Shown here: positions 47,452 to 55,818 of the stretch, one piece after another
Layout of the letters: the number at the start of each line of letters is the position of its first letter
How positions within the stretch are numbered: position 1 is the first letter of the stretch
Assembly (NCBI GenBank): GCA_022360055.1
Contig: JAKSDO010000187.1
Span: 1-64,000, forward strand
Reading direction: 5' to 3'
Source: Cytophagales bacterium
GTDB lineage: Bacteria > Bacteroidota > Bacteroidia > Cytophagales > Cyclobacteriaceae
Length of the DNA: 64,000 bases
The notes under the pieces: generated by a model
The model's input: the letters and a program-made list of their open reading frames with translations, nothing else
What the model was told of the DNA's origin: nothing
Databases searched by the model: none
Made by a program: the position numbers and the translations under genes

Positions 47452-49827
47452 CTACTGTTGAATCAGGAATATATTTTGAGTCCCGTCCTCATTTTCTGCG
47501 CTGCCGGATATGACCAAAACCTTCATTGCGCTCTTGGCTTTATCGTTAAGTATGAGCGACAATTCAATTTCCTCGTCCTTTGTACTTTCAAAACTTATCT
47601 CGATTAAGAAATCGGCAAATGCTTTCTTGTAAAACAGGTCTTCAAAAGACAGATCCTTGGCATCATTCGCTCCGAGTTTTGTCAAAATGCTATTGGAAGC
47701 AAATGAAACTTGCCCTTTCTGGTTTAAAACTACAAATCCAACCGGGTGGAATTTAAAAAAACTATCAAGCCAACCCTTGCGTTTTATCGTTTCAACCTCA
47801 GCCTTCTTGCTTTCCGTTACATCTCTTGAAATTCCAAAAGTTCCCACAATATTGCCGTCCAGGTCTTTCAGTGGATTTTTTGTGGTCGATACCCAGGTGA
47901 CTCTTCCATCATCCCATTTTTCTTTTTCTATAGCATCGACTAAGGATTTGTCGGTTCGTATTATTTTTTGTTCATCTTCATAAGCTTCCCTGGCATGCTC
48001 CTCAAATCCAAAATCAAAATCCGATTTCCCGATTATTTCACTTTCATCTTTTTTCTGGAACAATTCTACCATGGAGCGGCTTACCCGGATAAATTTCGAA
48101 TCCCTATCCTTAAAGTAAATTCGATCATGGGTAGAATTCAATAAAGCATTCAGCAGGTATCTTTCTTCTGTCAGTTGCTGCTGAACATCCTCCATTTCCG
48201 TATTTCGCCGCGCCATCTGTTCCTGCGTAGCAGCCAATTCCTCCATATTCTGCCTCAGCTCTTCTTCCTGGGCCTTCATCTGCTCGGCTTTTTCCTGAGT
48301 TTCTTCAAGCAGCTTTTTCGTCGTAAGGTTTATCTTTCCGGCACTCAGCGATGAGGCGATGCTCTCCCCAATTGATTCCACAAATTCAATCTCATGCTTT
48401 TGCAATGCGCTCAGAGAGGCAATTTCAACGACTCCTTCAATTCGATCTTCCTGCTTCAACGGAACGATCAACAGGCTCGACGGCATCGATACGCCCAACC
48501 CGGTCTGGATGTTGTAATGATCCGTTTTGATATCTGTTAAATAAATCGATTTGCCCTCTTCATACGCTTGCCCGGCCAGGCCTTCTCCTATTTCAATTCT
48601 CTTTTCGATATATTTTTTCCGCTTGTACGCATATGCGGATAAAAGCTCAAGGTAGGACTGATTTTCATCATCCTTGACAATAAATAAAGCACCCTGGCTG
48701 GCACTTAAATACTCCACAATCTCAATGATGATCTTATTCCCAAGAGTTTGAATATCATGGCTGTATAATCTCAGTATCTCACCAAATTTCGCCTGCCCCT
48801 CATTTATCCAATTTCTTATTTTGTCTTCCCGGGCGATCTCCTGCAATCGATTTCTCATGTCAATCAATGAGGTTCCCAGGGCATCCTTATCGCTTTTTGG
48901 CGTAAATTCATATTCAAAATCTCCGTCTCCGATTTTCCGGGCAAACCGACTGGCATCATCAAGATAACGCACCAACCGGTCGCTGGTTTCCGCAAGGCCT
49001 TTTAAGGATTTCTTGTCCGTCAACTCTTCATCCGGCAACTCTCCCTGAGAAATGCTGTCCAATACTCCACTCAGCATGGATAAAGACTCTTTCTGTTTTC
49101 CGGTGACTGTCCGGTAAAGAATCAGTAGCAAAAGAATAATTATAGCGGCAAATACTACATAGAGCAAGGCCGGCGTTGTTCTTAGATTGCGCAAGTCATT
49201 TTGAATATAGACCTTGATCAGACCATTTATAGCGGTTAATTGATTTCGTATTTGCTCAATTTCATCGTCCGGAATTTTTATTGGCGAGCTACTGCCATCG
49301 ACGTCTGGCCGCTCGGTCAACAGAGATGATCCGGCAGCGTCTTCAGGCAATGTCCCCGCATTTAAAATATCCTTAAATTTTCCATCTCTATTAATTGCTT
49401 CTACAATTTGCTTATTATAGGCCGAGAGCGATTGTTGCAAGGAATTAAAATGGCCTGCCAATTCATCATTTGCATAAGCCGACAGTGTTTTAGTTCTTAA
49501 TTCGTCAAATATTCTTTTTAAGTTTTTTATAGCGTAAATAGCTTCGAAGCGCTTTATCTCGGCATTTGAAATCGTAAAGAGCAGAGCACTTTGATAGGAA
49601 GTAAGTGTTTCTTTTTCAAGCCTGTCAATATAAGTTGCAAGCTCTTGCTGAAGCAAGAGCTTCGAATCAATCTTTGCTCCGGTCTGCGACTGGTTATACT
49701 CTATTACCAAAAAAAGTAAAAAAAAGACTGCAGCAGCGCTTAAAGAAAAAACAGCTAAAATACCTCCTGAACCACTGGATTTCATGCGCCTCAAAAAACG
49801 AGTGAAGATAAAATCAGAATTTGACAT
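47452..49827 (-). CDS. Membrane GAF/PAS sensor protein lacking an output domain
   Basis: 791 residues. Two membrane segments (about 22-42 and 219-239) enclose a helical periplasmic sensor. HAMP-like (about 285-335), GAF (about 345-495), coiled coil (about 505-565, EELRQNMEELAATQEQMARR), a PAS (about 570-690, ending VGTFGISRDVTESKKA) and a second, weaker PAS (about 700-785) follow. No HisKA, ATPase, GGDEF or phosphatase domain is present. It presumably acts through a partner, perhaps by dimer contact. It is alone, with a 34-bp palindrome beyond its upstream end. Confidence 0.88.
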   Translation of the reverse strand: MSNSDFIFTRFLRRMKSSGSGGILAVFSLSAAAVFFLLFLVIEYNQSQTGAKIDSKLLLQQELATYIDRLEKETLTSYQSALLFTISNAEIKRFEAIYAIKNLKRIFDELRTKTLSAYANDELAGHFNSLQQSLSAYNKQIVEAINRDGKFKDILNAGTLPEDAAGSSLLTERPDVDGSSSPIKIPDDEIEQIRNQLTAINGLIKVYIQNDLRNLRTTPALLYVVFAAIIILLLLILYRTVTGKQKESLSMLSGVLDSISQGELPDEELTDKKSLKGLAETSDRLVRYLDDASRFARKIGDGDFEYEFTPKSDKDALGTSLIDMRNRLQEIAREDKIRNWINEGQAKFGEILRLYSHDIQTLGNKIIIEIVEYLSASQGALFIVKDDENQSYLELLSAYAYKRKKYIEKRIEIGEGLAGQAYEEGKSIYLTDIKTDHYNIQTGLGVSMPSSLLIVPLKQEDRIEGVVEIASLSALQKHEIEFVESIGESIASSLSAGKINLTTKKLLEETQEKAEQMKAQEEELRQNMEELAATQEQMARRNTEMEDVQQQLTEERYLLNALLNSTHDRIYFKDRDSKFIRVSRSMVELFQKKDESEIIGKSDFDFGFEEHAREAYEDEQKIIRTDKSLVDAIEKEKWDDGRVTWVSTTKNPLKDLDGNIVGTFGISRDVTESKKAEVETIKRKGWLDSFFKFHPVGFVVLNQKGQVSFASNSILTKLGANDAKDLSFEDLFYKKAFADFLIEISFESTKDEEIELSLILNDKAKSAMKVLVISGSAENEDGTQNIFLIQQ

Positions 49828-49965
49828 CTGTAAGCAATTCTAATCAGAAAAAATGGTCTGTAATTATTCTCTAAATAAAAATTGAAATTAGAACATAATC
49901 AATAAATAAAACCTCTAAAACTTATGAAAACATACGCGAAGAGTAAAAAAGTGTGAAGATGCCTA

Positions 49966-49999
49966 AACATCGGATATTTTCGAAAATATCCGATGTTTT
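49966..49999. terminator. 34-bp perfect palindrome with a T-run
   Basis: Two 17-base arms starting AAACATCGGATATTTTC are exact reverse complements with no loop, followed on the plus strand by TTTTT. It lies in the 284-bp gap between the TonB gene stop and the GAF/PAS gene start. It could terminate the minus-strand TonB transcript, but the T-run is on the plus strand. A second hairpin (GCCCGGT/ACCGGGC) lies at about 50066-50099. Confidence 0.7.
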
Positions 50000-50111
50000 T
50001 GGACTTTAACGATCACCCGAAATTGGAAGTGCCGGAACTTGCATCTCCATTTTTATCCGGAGCCCGCCCGGTCTTATGCAGGGACTGATAAAAACCGGGC
50101 AGGATGACTTT

Positions 50112-50780
50112 TTAACCCAATCTGAAAGTTATTGGCAGCATCATTCGCACTCTTACGGGAATTCCCCGCTGCTTTCCCGGATTCCATTTCGGGGATTTGC
50201 GTATGATGCGTTCCACTTCGTCATCACATCCGGCGCCAATGCCTTTTATCACCTTAATATCGCTGAGACTTCCGTCTCTGTCAACGACAAAATTTACAAA
50301 TACTTTCCCTTCGATGCCCATTCGCCGCGCCTGGGCCGGATACTTTAAATTTTTACTAACGAATTTGTAGAAAGCTTCCATCCCTCCGTGAAATGACGGC
50401 ATTTTTTCGACAATATCACGAACGACATCCACCTCCTCGTCTATGGGCTCAGCAAATAATTCATGCTCAATTTCTGGAGGCTCCGGTTCACCGGTAGCGA
50501 TGATTATTTCATACAGCGGTTCTTCTACGTCGATCTCATTATCGATCTCAACCAACTCAAATACCTGAACCTTTGGTTTAGGAGGCTCGATTTCCGTAAC
50601 AGGAGGTGAAATTAGATCTTCCCCTTCAAAATTAATCGCATCAGGTACGGAAGATATTTCTTCGGCAAACTTCATCTCAAATGCCGATATAACTAAGGCC
50701 AAACTCAATACCAATCCGATATTGAAAAACAGGGCGTACTTTTTCCGATAATCCAGCTTCGGATTTTTCTTTAATTCCAT
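50112..50780 (-). CDS. TonB-family energy transducer
   Basis: 222 residues. A cytoplasmic start (ELKKNPKLDYRKKYALFFN), one membrane segment (about 17-37), a proline- and acid-rich linker (ISPPVTEIEPPKPKVQVFEL), and a C-terminal TonB domain from about 125 to 222 (YPAQARRMGIEGKVFVNFVV). It links the proton force to outer-membrane receptors. It is last in an operon after the sigma factor and the 97-residue membrane protein, with a 47-bp gap. Confidence 0.9.
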   Translation of the reverse strand: MELKKNPKLDYRKKYALFFNIGLVLSLALVISAFEMKFAEEISSVPDAINFEGEDLISPPVTEIEPPKPKVQVFELVEIDNEIDVEEPLYEIIIATGEPEPPEIEHELFAEPIDEEVDVVRDIVEKMPSFHGGMEAFYKFVSKNLKYPAQARRMGIEGKVFVNFVVDRDGSLSDIKVIKGIGAGCDDEVERIIRKSPKWNPGKQRGIPVRVRMMLPITFRLG

Positions 50781-50827
50781 GACAATAATTTTAAATTAAA
50801 CAACCAAACAGAATAAGGGCCCTCGTA

Positions 50828-51121
50828 TTATACTTGTAGTTTATAAACTGACGATTTTTCTATTTCATGATATTCGATTTTTTTAGCGTTCCATCCTATA
50901 TGTTCATCCGGAGAAGGCGTTTCAGGCTGTTCTACGGTCCCGAAAAAGGCCAATAAAATTGCAATAATTATTATGATCAAAAACACCAGGACCATAACTC
51001 CCCGGGTCTTTTTCTTCCTTGCTTCGTGGTGCCGCTCCATTAAAGATTGATAATTTTTATACCTTTCAATTCGATTTTGAGTGAATTGCTTTCTTCTTAA
51101 CCGTATGTCAAATTTTGTCAT
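50828..51121 (-). CDS. Small single-span membrane protein coupled to a sigma factor
   Basis: 97 residues. A basic N-terminal 40 residues (RRKQFTQNRIERYKNYQ) is followed by one membrane segment (about 43-60, VMVLVFLIIIIIAILLAF) and an acidic periplasmic tail. It overlaps the sigma factor gene by 4 bp. The size, topology and position fit an anti-sigma-like regulator, but no zinc or RseA motif is visible. I do not recognise a named family. Confidence 0.75.
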   Translation of the reverse strand: MTKFDIRLRRKQFTQNRIERYKNYQSLMERHHEARKKKTRGVMVLVFLIIIIIAILLAFFGTVEQPETPSPDEHIGWNAKKIEYHEIEKSSVYKLQV

Positions 51122-51726
51122 CCTTCCCTCCTTGTTAACAATTTTCTCAACTTGTCGATCGCCCGATATGTTCTCATCTTGGCATTTGCCTCGGTAATCT
51201 CCAGAATGAAGGCCATTTCGGCAAAACTTTTACTTTCAAAAAACCTCAATTCAAGCACTTCGATGTCGGATTCGCTCATGCGGTGCATTTGCCGAATAAT
51301 ATGATCAATATCGATCTCTGTCCGAACTTCCGCGCTTTGTTCAATCAGGTTTTCAAATTCCTTTTCATCAAAGCTGTAAACCTGCTTTTTGTTTGTCAGC
51401 TTGTAATGTCTGTTTACTTCGTTGGAAGCAATGCGGTACAACCATGCTGAAAATGGCACACCTCTGAATTTATATTTCTTCAAATTCCTCAGGGCCTTAT
51501 AAAAGGTCTGGGAGGTTAAATCCGCCGTAATTTCTTCTTCATCAATTTTTCGATATATATAATTAAAAATCACCGGGAAATATTTATCATAAAGTATCTG
51601 AAACTCGTTTGGATCCCTGGCAGCCCGTTGAACCGTCTCAAATTCCTTGAGGATATCCTTCTGCGCGATATGTCTGTCGGGTTCTATGATCTTATGATTA
51701 ATAGTTATCTTAATAACCGCTTCCAT
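51118..51726 (-). CDS. ECF-type RNA polymerase sigma factor
   Basis: 202 residues. Region 2 includes FQILYDKYFPVIFNYIYRKI and FSAWLYRIASNEVNRHYK. Region 4 includes LELRFFESKSFAEMAFIL and AKMRTYRAIDKLRKLL, a helix-turn-helix for -35 recognition. It would direct transcription of an envelope or nutrient regulon. It heads the operon with a small membrane protein and a TonB gene. It is divergent from the MarR gene and shares its 88-bp upstream region. Confidence 0.93.
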   Translation of the reverse strand: MEAVIKITINHKIIEPDRHIAQKDILKEFETVQRAARDPNEFQILYDKYFPVIFNYIYRKIDEEEITADLTSQTFYKALRNLKKYKFRGVPFSAWLYRIASNEVNRHYKLTNKKQVYSFDEKEFENLIEQSAEVRTEIDIDHIIRQMHRMSESDIEVLELRFFESKSFAEMAFILEITEANAKMRTYRAIDKLRKLLTRREG

Positions 51727-51773
51727 CTGTTAAAAGTAACAAAATCAAAAAAAATTCAGGTTTTTTGAAACAT

Positions 51774-51796
51774 TGTATATACATTTGTTGTATACA
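51774..51796 (+). promoter_or_regulatory. Promoter and operator of the MarR gene
   Basis: TACATTTG (51780-51787) matches the -7 consensus. It is embedded between two palindromes, TGTATATACA (51774-51783) and TGTATACA (51789-51796), 14 bp centre to centre, so it has the form of a MarR operator. Autoregulation is inferred. It also sets the start at 51815, because an earlier ATG at 51773 would lie upstream of the promoter. Confidence 0.55.
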
Positions 51797-51814
51797 CACT
51801 TAACGAATTCGAAA

Positions 51815-52267
51815 ATGACCATCGAACAAGAAATAAAACAGAAAAAATTTAAGAATGAATACCATAAACTCGCAGTTAATCTGCAGTTTACGACAAATTG
51901 GCTTCGAGCACAGTATTCAAAGACGTTGAAAAAATTCGGGATATCCCCTCAACAATACAATGTGTTAAGGATTTTGAAGGGTCAATATCCGAATCCTTCA
52001 AGCCTTCTGCTCATCAGGGACAGGATGCTGGATCGGGAATCAAACGCTTCAAGGTTAATTGACAAGCTGGTCAGCAGTGGTTTGACCAGAAGGATTCAAT
52101 GCCCGAATGATCGACGACAGGTTGAAATTACCATTACTGAAAAAGGCATTGGATTGCTCGAAGAGATAAATCCGTTGGTAGATGAGGTATCCGGACGATT
52201 GGAGTGTATTGACAAAAACGAGGCCATAGCACTTAACAATTTATTAGACAAGCTAAGATCAAACTGA
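51815..52267 (+). CDS. MarR family transcriptional regulator
   Basis: 150 residues from the ATG at 51815. The winged helix carries FGISPQQYNVLRILKG, SNASRLIDKLVSSGLTRR and the wing DRRQVEITITEKGIGLLEEI. It binds as a dimer and is usually released by phenolics or redox change. It precedes pirin and YceI genes, an order I know from many Bacteroidota; it probably controls them. The operator-like palindromes are at 51774-51796. Confidence 0.92.
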   Translation: MTIEQEIKQKKFKNEYHKLAVNLQFTTNWLRAQYSKTLKKFGISPQQYNVLRILKGQYPNPSSLLLIRDRMLDRESNASRLIDKLVSSGLTRRIQCPNDRRQVEITITEKGIGLLEEINPLVDEVSGRLECIDKNEAIALNNLLDKLRSN

Positions 52268-52294
52268 CTCAAATAAACCAGAGAGGAGTACAAC

Positions 52295-53020
52295 ATGAGC
52301 ATTAGAACAAAACATGCAGTAATTCACAAGTCTGAGTCCAGAGGATTGGCTAATCATGGCTGGTTGGTTTCCAGGCATACCTTCAGCTTTGCAGCTTATC
52401 ATAATCCTGACCGGATAAATTTCGGCGCGCTGCGGGTGCTAAATGATGATATCGTAAAGCCGGGCAAGGGATTTGGGACTCATCCTCACGACAATATGGA
52501 AATTGTATCCATTCCGGTTTCCGGAGCATTGGCACATAAAGACAGCACAGGCCGGGAGCAGGTGATTAGGACCGGGGAAGTGCAGATCATGTCGGCAGGG
52601 TCCGGCATTTATCATTCGGAATACAACTATTCCAAAACTGATGATGTAAATTTTCTTCAGATCTGGGTATTCCCAAAAGAACGCAACATCAATCCAAGGT
52701 ACGACCAAAGGGATTTCTCTGCCGAGCTAAAAAGCAATAAGCTTATTACAGTGGTTTCTCCCGTTGATAATACTGCCTTATGGATCAATCAAGATGCCGA
52801 ATTCATCTTTGGCAATCTTATTTCGAACACCTCCGTTACACACGAGTTAAGATTTAAAGGGAGCGGCATATATGCGTTTCTGGTAGAGGGAGAAGCCAAA
52901 ATCAATGATGTTTTTCTGAACCCACGGGATGCTGCCGGATTCTTCGATCTCCGGGAAATAACGATCGACGTCTTAAAAGATTCAACCATATTACTAATCG
53001 AAGTACCAAAATACTATTAA
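52295..53020 (+). CDS. Pirin family protein
   Basis: 241 residues of a double cupin. The family metal site is seen as GFGTHPHDNMEIVSIPVSG (two His, then Glu with later His) and in AGSGIYHSEYN. The opening ESRGLANHGWLVSRHTFSFA is diagnostic. Some pirins are quercetin dioxygenases, others act in transcription; the role here is unknown. It lies 27 bp after the MarR gene. Confidence 0.95.
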   Translation: MSIRTKHAVIHKSESRGLANHGWLVSRHTFSFAAYHNPDRINFGALRVLNDDIVKPGKGFGTHPHDNMEIVSIPVSGALAHKDSTGREQVIRTGEVQIMSAGSGIYHSEYNYSKTDDVNFLQIWVFPKERNINPRYDQRDFSAELKSNKLITVVSPVDNTALWINQDAEFIFGNLISNTSVTHELRFKGSGIYAFLVEGEAKINDVFLNPRDAAGFFDLREITIDVLKDSTILLIEVPKYY

Positions 53021-53051
53021 TCAATTATTCCAATTTCTTATTTATTAAAAA

Positions 53052-53651
53052 ATGAAAAAGCAAATCTTATTTAGTGCGATCGCAATAGTAGCTATTGCTT
53101 TTAGCGCGTTTACGGCAAAAGAGAACCAGTCGACGCTAAGTGTTAATACTGCCGAAAGCAAAGTGACATGGTTAGGGAAAAAAGTGACCGGCCAACATAC
53201 GGGGACCATCGAAATAGCCGTTGGAAAATTAGAATTCAACAATGATAAATTGAGCGGGGGCTCATTCGAAATCGATATGAATTCGATTAAGAATACCGAC
53301 CTTGAAAGTGAAGAATACAACCAAAAGTTGGTCGGACACCTGAAGTCGGATGATTTCTTTGGTGTAGCCAAATATCCCAAATCCACCTTCACAATAACCA
53401 ATGTCAGGCAGAAAAGCGCAAATAAATATCACGTTACAGGAGATATTACTATCAAAGCGACTACAAAATCCATTGAATTCCCTGTTGAAATCAGTATGAG
53501 CGGCAACAAAGCCGTTGCTTCCGCCTCAATTACGATCGACCGGTCCGAATTTGACGTAAGATATGGATCCGGATCATTCTTCGACGGGTTGGGAGATAAA
53601 ATGATCTATGATGATTTTACGCTTGACATCACGTTGGTCGCCAATAAATAA
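53052..53651 (+). CDS. YceI family secreted protein
   Basis: 199 residues with a signal peptide (1-23, IAIVAIAFSAFTA). The beta-barrel opening LSVNTAESKVTWLGKKVTGQ, and later FFGVAKYPKSTFTITNV and FDVRYGSGSFFDGLGDKMIY, match the isoprenoid-binding YceI fold. It binds a lipid or polyprenyl quinone in the periplasm. It is last in the MarR-pirin unit, followed by a terminator at 53672-53698. Confidence 0.94.
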   Translation: MKKQILFSAIAIVAIAFSAFTAKENQSTLSVNTAESKVTWLGKKVTGQHTGTIEIAVGKLEFNNDKLSGGSFEIDMNSIKNTDLESEEYNQKLVGHLKSDDFFGVAKYPKSTFTITNVRQKSANKYHVTGDITIKATTKSIEFPVEISMSGNKAVASASITIDRSEFDVRYGSGSFFDGLGDKMIYDDFTLDITLVANK

Positions 53652-53671
53652 ACGAACCACTTAGAATTTGA

Positions 53672-53698
53672 AGCCGGGGCAAATGCTCCGGTTTTTTT
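53672..53698 (+). terminator. Terminator after the YceI gene
   Basis: CCGGGGC-AAAT-GCTCCGG (one G-T pair) is followed by seven T. It is a textbook rho-independent terminator, 20 nt after the stop. Confidence 0.85.
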
Positions 53699-53807
53699 GT
53701 TTAAGAAAGAATGAAATGTCCGCCCGATACTTTTATTACCCGAACCTGACTAAAATTAAAATCGCGATAAGCGGTGCTGCATAATTCATATTCATTACTT
53801 TTTATTT

Positions 53808-53825
53808 CGAGACAAAAGTATCTCG
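53808..53825 (-). promoter_or_regulatory. Orphan promoter with operator-like palindrome
   Basis: On the minus strand TACTTTTG (53813-53820) matches TAnnTTTG. It is exactly enclosed by CGAGA and TCTCG, an inverted repeat centred on the -7 element. No gene follows it: the next frame is 19 codons, and the strand then runs into the YceI terminator. It may be the remains of a lost regulator gene or drive a small RNA. Confidence 0.5.
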
Positions 53826-54104
53826 ATCTCCTAAAAGATCAATGGGCTGTAAATAACTGATCATCAAGGCCGATCAGGTTCGCCATGTCCGGCAAACCGG
53901 GCAAATCCGCTTCCCCCCGGTACTTCTCCGATCAGTTGTGCATTTCAAGCGGAAATATAAGTAAGTCAAACATCGCTTTTTTTATAAATAAATATTTCCA
54001 ATATACGGCTTACGTTTTGCCATTTTTTTTACCTTTAATACCAATTGTCAGTCGATTTATTTTTTTAGAATCATTCCCTGCTGCAATATCAAAATAGATT
54101 TGTT

Positions 54105-55070
54105 TTGAAGAATTATTTAGAATCGATAGAAAAAAGTTTAAACGAGTTTAATTTTGGCGATAATCCATTCGAATTGTACGAACCAATTCGCTACATTCTT
54201 TCCCTTGGTGGAAAAAGGATCCGGCCTTTATTTACCCTGATGACATGCCATTTATTTCAAGATCAGTTTGAAAAGGCAATATATCCGGCATTGGGTGTGG
54301 AGGTATTTCACAATTTCACCTTGCTGCACGATGATATTATGGATAACGCTCCGTTGAGAAGGGGAAGCCCAACAGTACACGAAAAATGGAATTCTAACGT
54401 CGCGATTTTGTCCGGAGATGTGATGCTTGTGAAAGCTTATGAGCTATTTCTCAAATCCGGATTTCATGATATTCAAAAAATGCTATCCAAATTCAATAAA
54501 TGTGCGGCTGAGGTCTGTGAAGGTCAGCAACTGGATATGAATTTCGAAACCAGAGATTTCGTGCAGGAGGATGAGTATCTTGAAATGATCCGGTTAAAGA
54601 CTGCTGTTTTAATTGGATTTGCTATTGAGCTGGGTGCAATAATCGGGGGAACGGACAAAGACACCTCAAATAAACTTTATGAATTTGGAGTTAATATCGG
54701 GCTGGGGTTCCAATTGAAAGACGATTTACTTGACGTGTATGCCGATAGTGAGAAGTTTGGGAAACAGGTTGGCGGCGATATTATTTCAAATAAAAAAACA
54801 TACTTATTAATTAAAGCGTTGGAAATTGCAAAGGGTGAAATGAAAGCGCAATTGATCTACTGGATCGAGCGGCAAGGTTTTGATCCCCGGGAAAAGGTGA
54901 ATGCGGTAATTTCAATCTATAACACACTGGGAATTAAGAAGCTGTGTGAGGAAAAAATGCGTTATTACTTTCAAACTGGTCAGCGTATTTTTAACTCGAT
55001 TAATATTGATGAAACAAGAAAAGAGCCGCTGAGGGAACTGGTGCAAAAGCTGATTGAACGGGAAAAATGA
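54105..55070 (+). CDS. Polyprenyl (trans-prenyl) diphosphate synthase
   Basis: 321 residues. The two aspartate-rich motifs are LLHDDIMDNAPLRRG and FQLKDDLLDVYAD, with GGKRIRP near the N-terminus. It elongates farnesyl or geranylgeranyl diphosphate from isopentenyl diphosphate for quinone or carrier lipids. The only suitable start is TTG at 54105, since the frame opens at 54069 without ATG or GTG. The rhomboid gene starts 7 bp after its stop. Confidence 0.93.
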   Translation: MKNYLESIEKSLNEFNFGDNPFELYEPIRYILSLGGKRIRPLFTLMTCHLFQDQFEKAIYPALGVEVFHNFTLLHDDIMDNAPLRRGSPTVHEKWNSNVAILSGDVMLVKAYELFLKSGFHDIQKMLSKFNKCAAEVCEGQQLDMNFETRDFVQEDEYLEMIRLKTAVLIGFAIELGAIIGGTDKDTSNKLYEFGVNIGLGFQLKDDLLDVYADSEKFGKQVGGDIISNKKTYLLIKALEIAKGEMKAQLIYWIERQGFDPREKVNAVISIYNTLGIKKLCEEKMRYYFQTGQRIFNSINIDETRKEPLRELVQKLIEREK

Positions 55071-55077
55071 GAAATTG

Positions 55078-55713
55078 ATGACCTTTAATTTTACATTAGT
55101 ATTTATTGTAATCATATGCATATCGAGTATTTATGGATGGAGAAATCCATCTTTTCAGAATAAATGGATGTTCAATCCATATTCTGTTTATCACGGCAGC
55201 CAGTATTATCGACTTTTAAGTTCCGGTTTTGTCCACAGCAATACAACACACCTTCTGTTCAATATGATCGCATTGTATTTCTTTGGCGGAATTATTGAAC
55301 GAATTTATTATATCCATTTTGACCGTCTAGGTATTGTTTTGTATATGATCACATTCCTGGCAGGTATTGTTGTTTCAAACCTCAAGACATATTTTAAATA
55401 CAGAAATTCCAGTTATTATAATTCGCTGGGCGCTTCCGGGGGAGTAGCCTCCGTACTTTTTGCCACCATTATTTACCGACCGACAGTTGGGATTTGCGTC
55501 TACTTTGCAATTTGCATTCCGGCTTTTATTTTGGGAGCTATATACCTGATCTATTCCTACTATTCGGGTAAGAGAATGTCGGACAACGTAAATCACGATG
55601 CGCATCTCTTCGGATCCTTATTCGGAATAGCTTTTACAATTTTATTGAGACCGGTAGTTCTGGTTGACTTCATCCGGCAAATCATTGAATTTGATTTAAC
55701 AAATTTCTATTGA
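55078..55713 (+). CDS. Rhomboid family intramembrane serine protease
   Basis: 211 residues from the ATG at 55078, the first that does not overlap the upstream stop; a TTG at 55054 is possible. Six membrane segments. The catalytic Ser120 is in SLGASGG and His176 in NHDAHLFG. HLLFNMIALYFFG is the other family motif. It cuts membrane proteins within the bilayer. The partner polyprenyl synthase gene is unrelated in function, so the shared unit may be incidental. Confidence 0.9.
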   Translation: MTFNFTLVFIVIICISSIYGWRNPSFQNKWMFNPYSVYHGSQYYRLLSSGFVHSNTTHLLFNMIALYFFGGIIERIYYIHFDRLGIVLYMITFLAGIVVSNLKTYFKYRNSSYYNSLGASGGVASVLFATIIYRPTVGICVYFAICIPAFILGAIYLIYSYYSGKRMSDNVNHDAHLFGSLFGIAFTILLRPVVLVDFIRQIIEFDLTNFY

Positions 55714-55818
55714 AATGTTCCAGTAATCCGCGTTTATTGCCTTTTACATTTTTCAATTGCAATTACTAATATTCATTAAAGAAAAAGTGTAACAATATCA
55801 TTAACTTCGGCATTAGAA

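Larger units (their letters stand above)
53652..54104. other. 453-bp gap with terminator and an orphan promoter
   Basis: The terminator of the YceI gene lies at its left edge and a minus-strand promoter/operator at 53808-53825. The promoter points at a 19-codon frame MNMNYAAPLIAILILVRFG that ends in a stop, so no real gene follows. A plus frame at 53885-54097 has no family resemblance and is not called. Confidence 0.6.

Noticed and set aside
53885-54097. Plus-strand frame before the polyprenyl synthase gene
   Set aside because: Unusual composition and no resemblance to a known family; likely chance.
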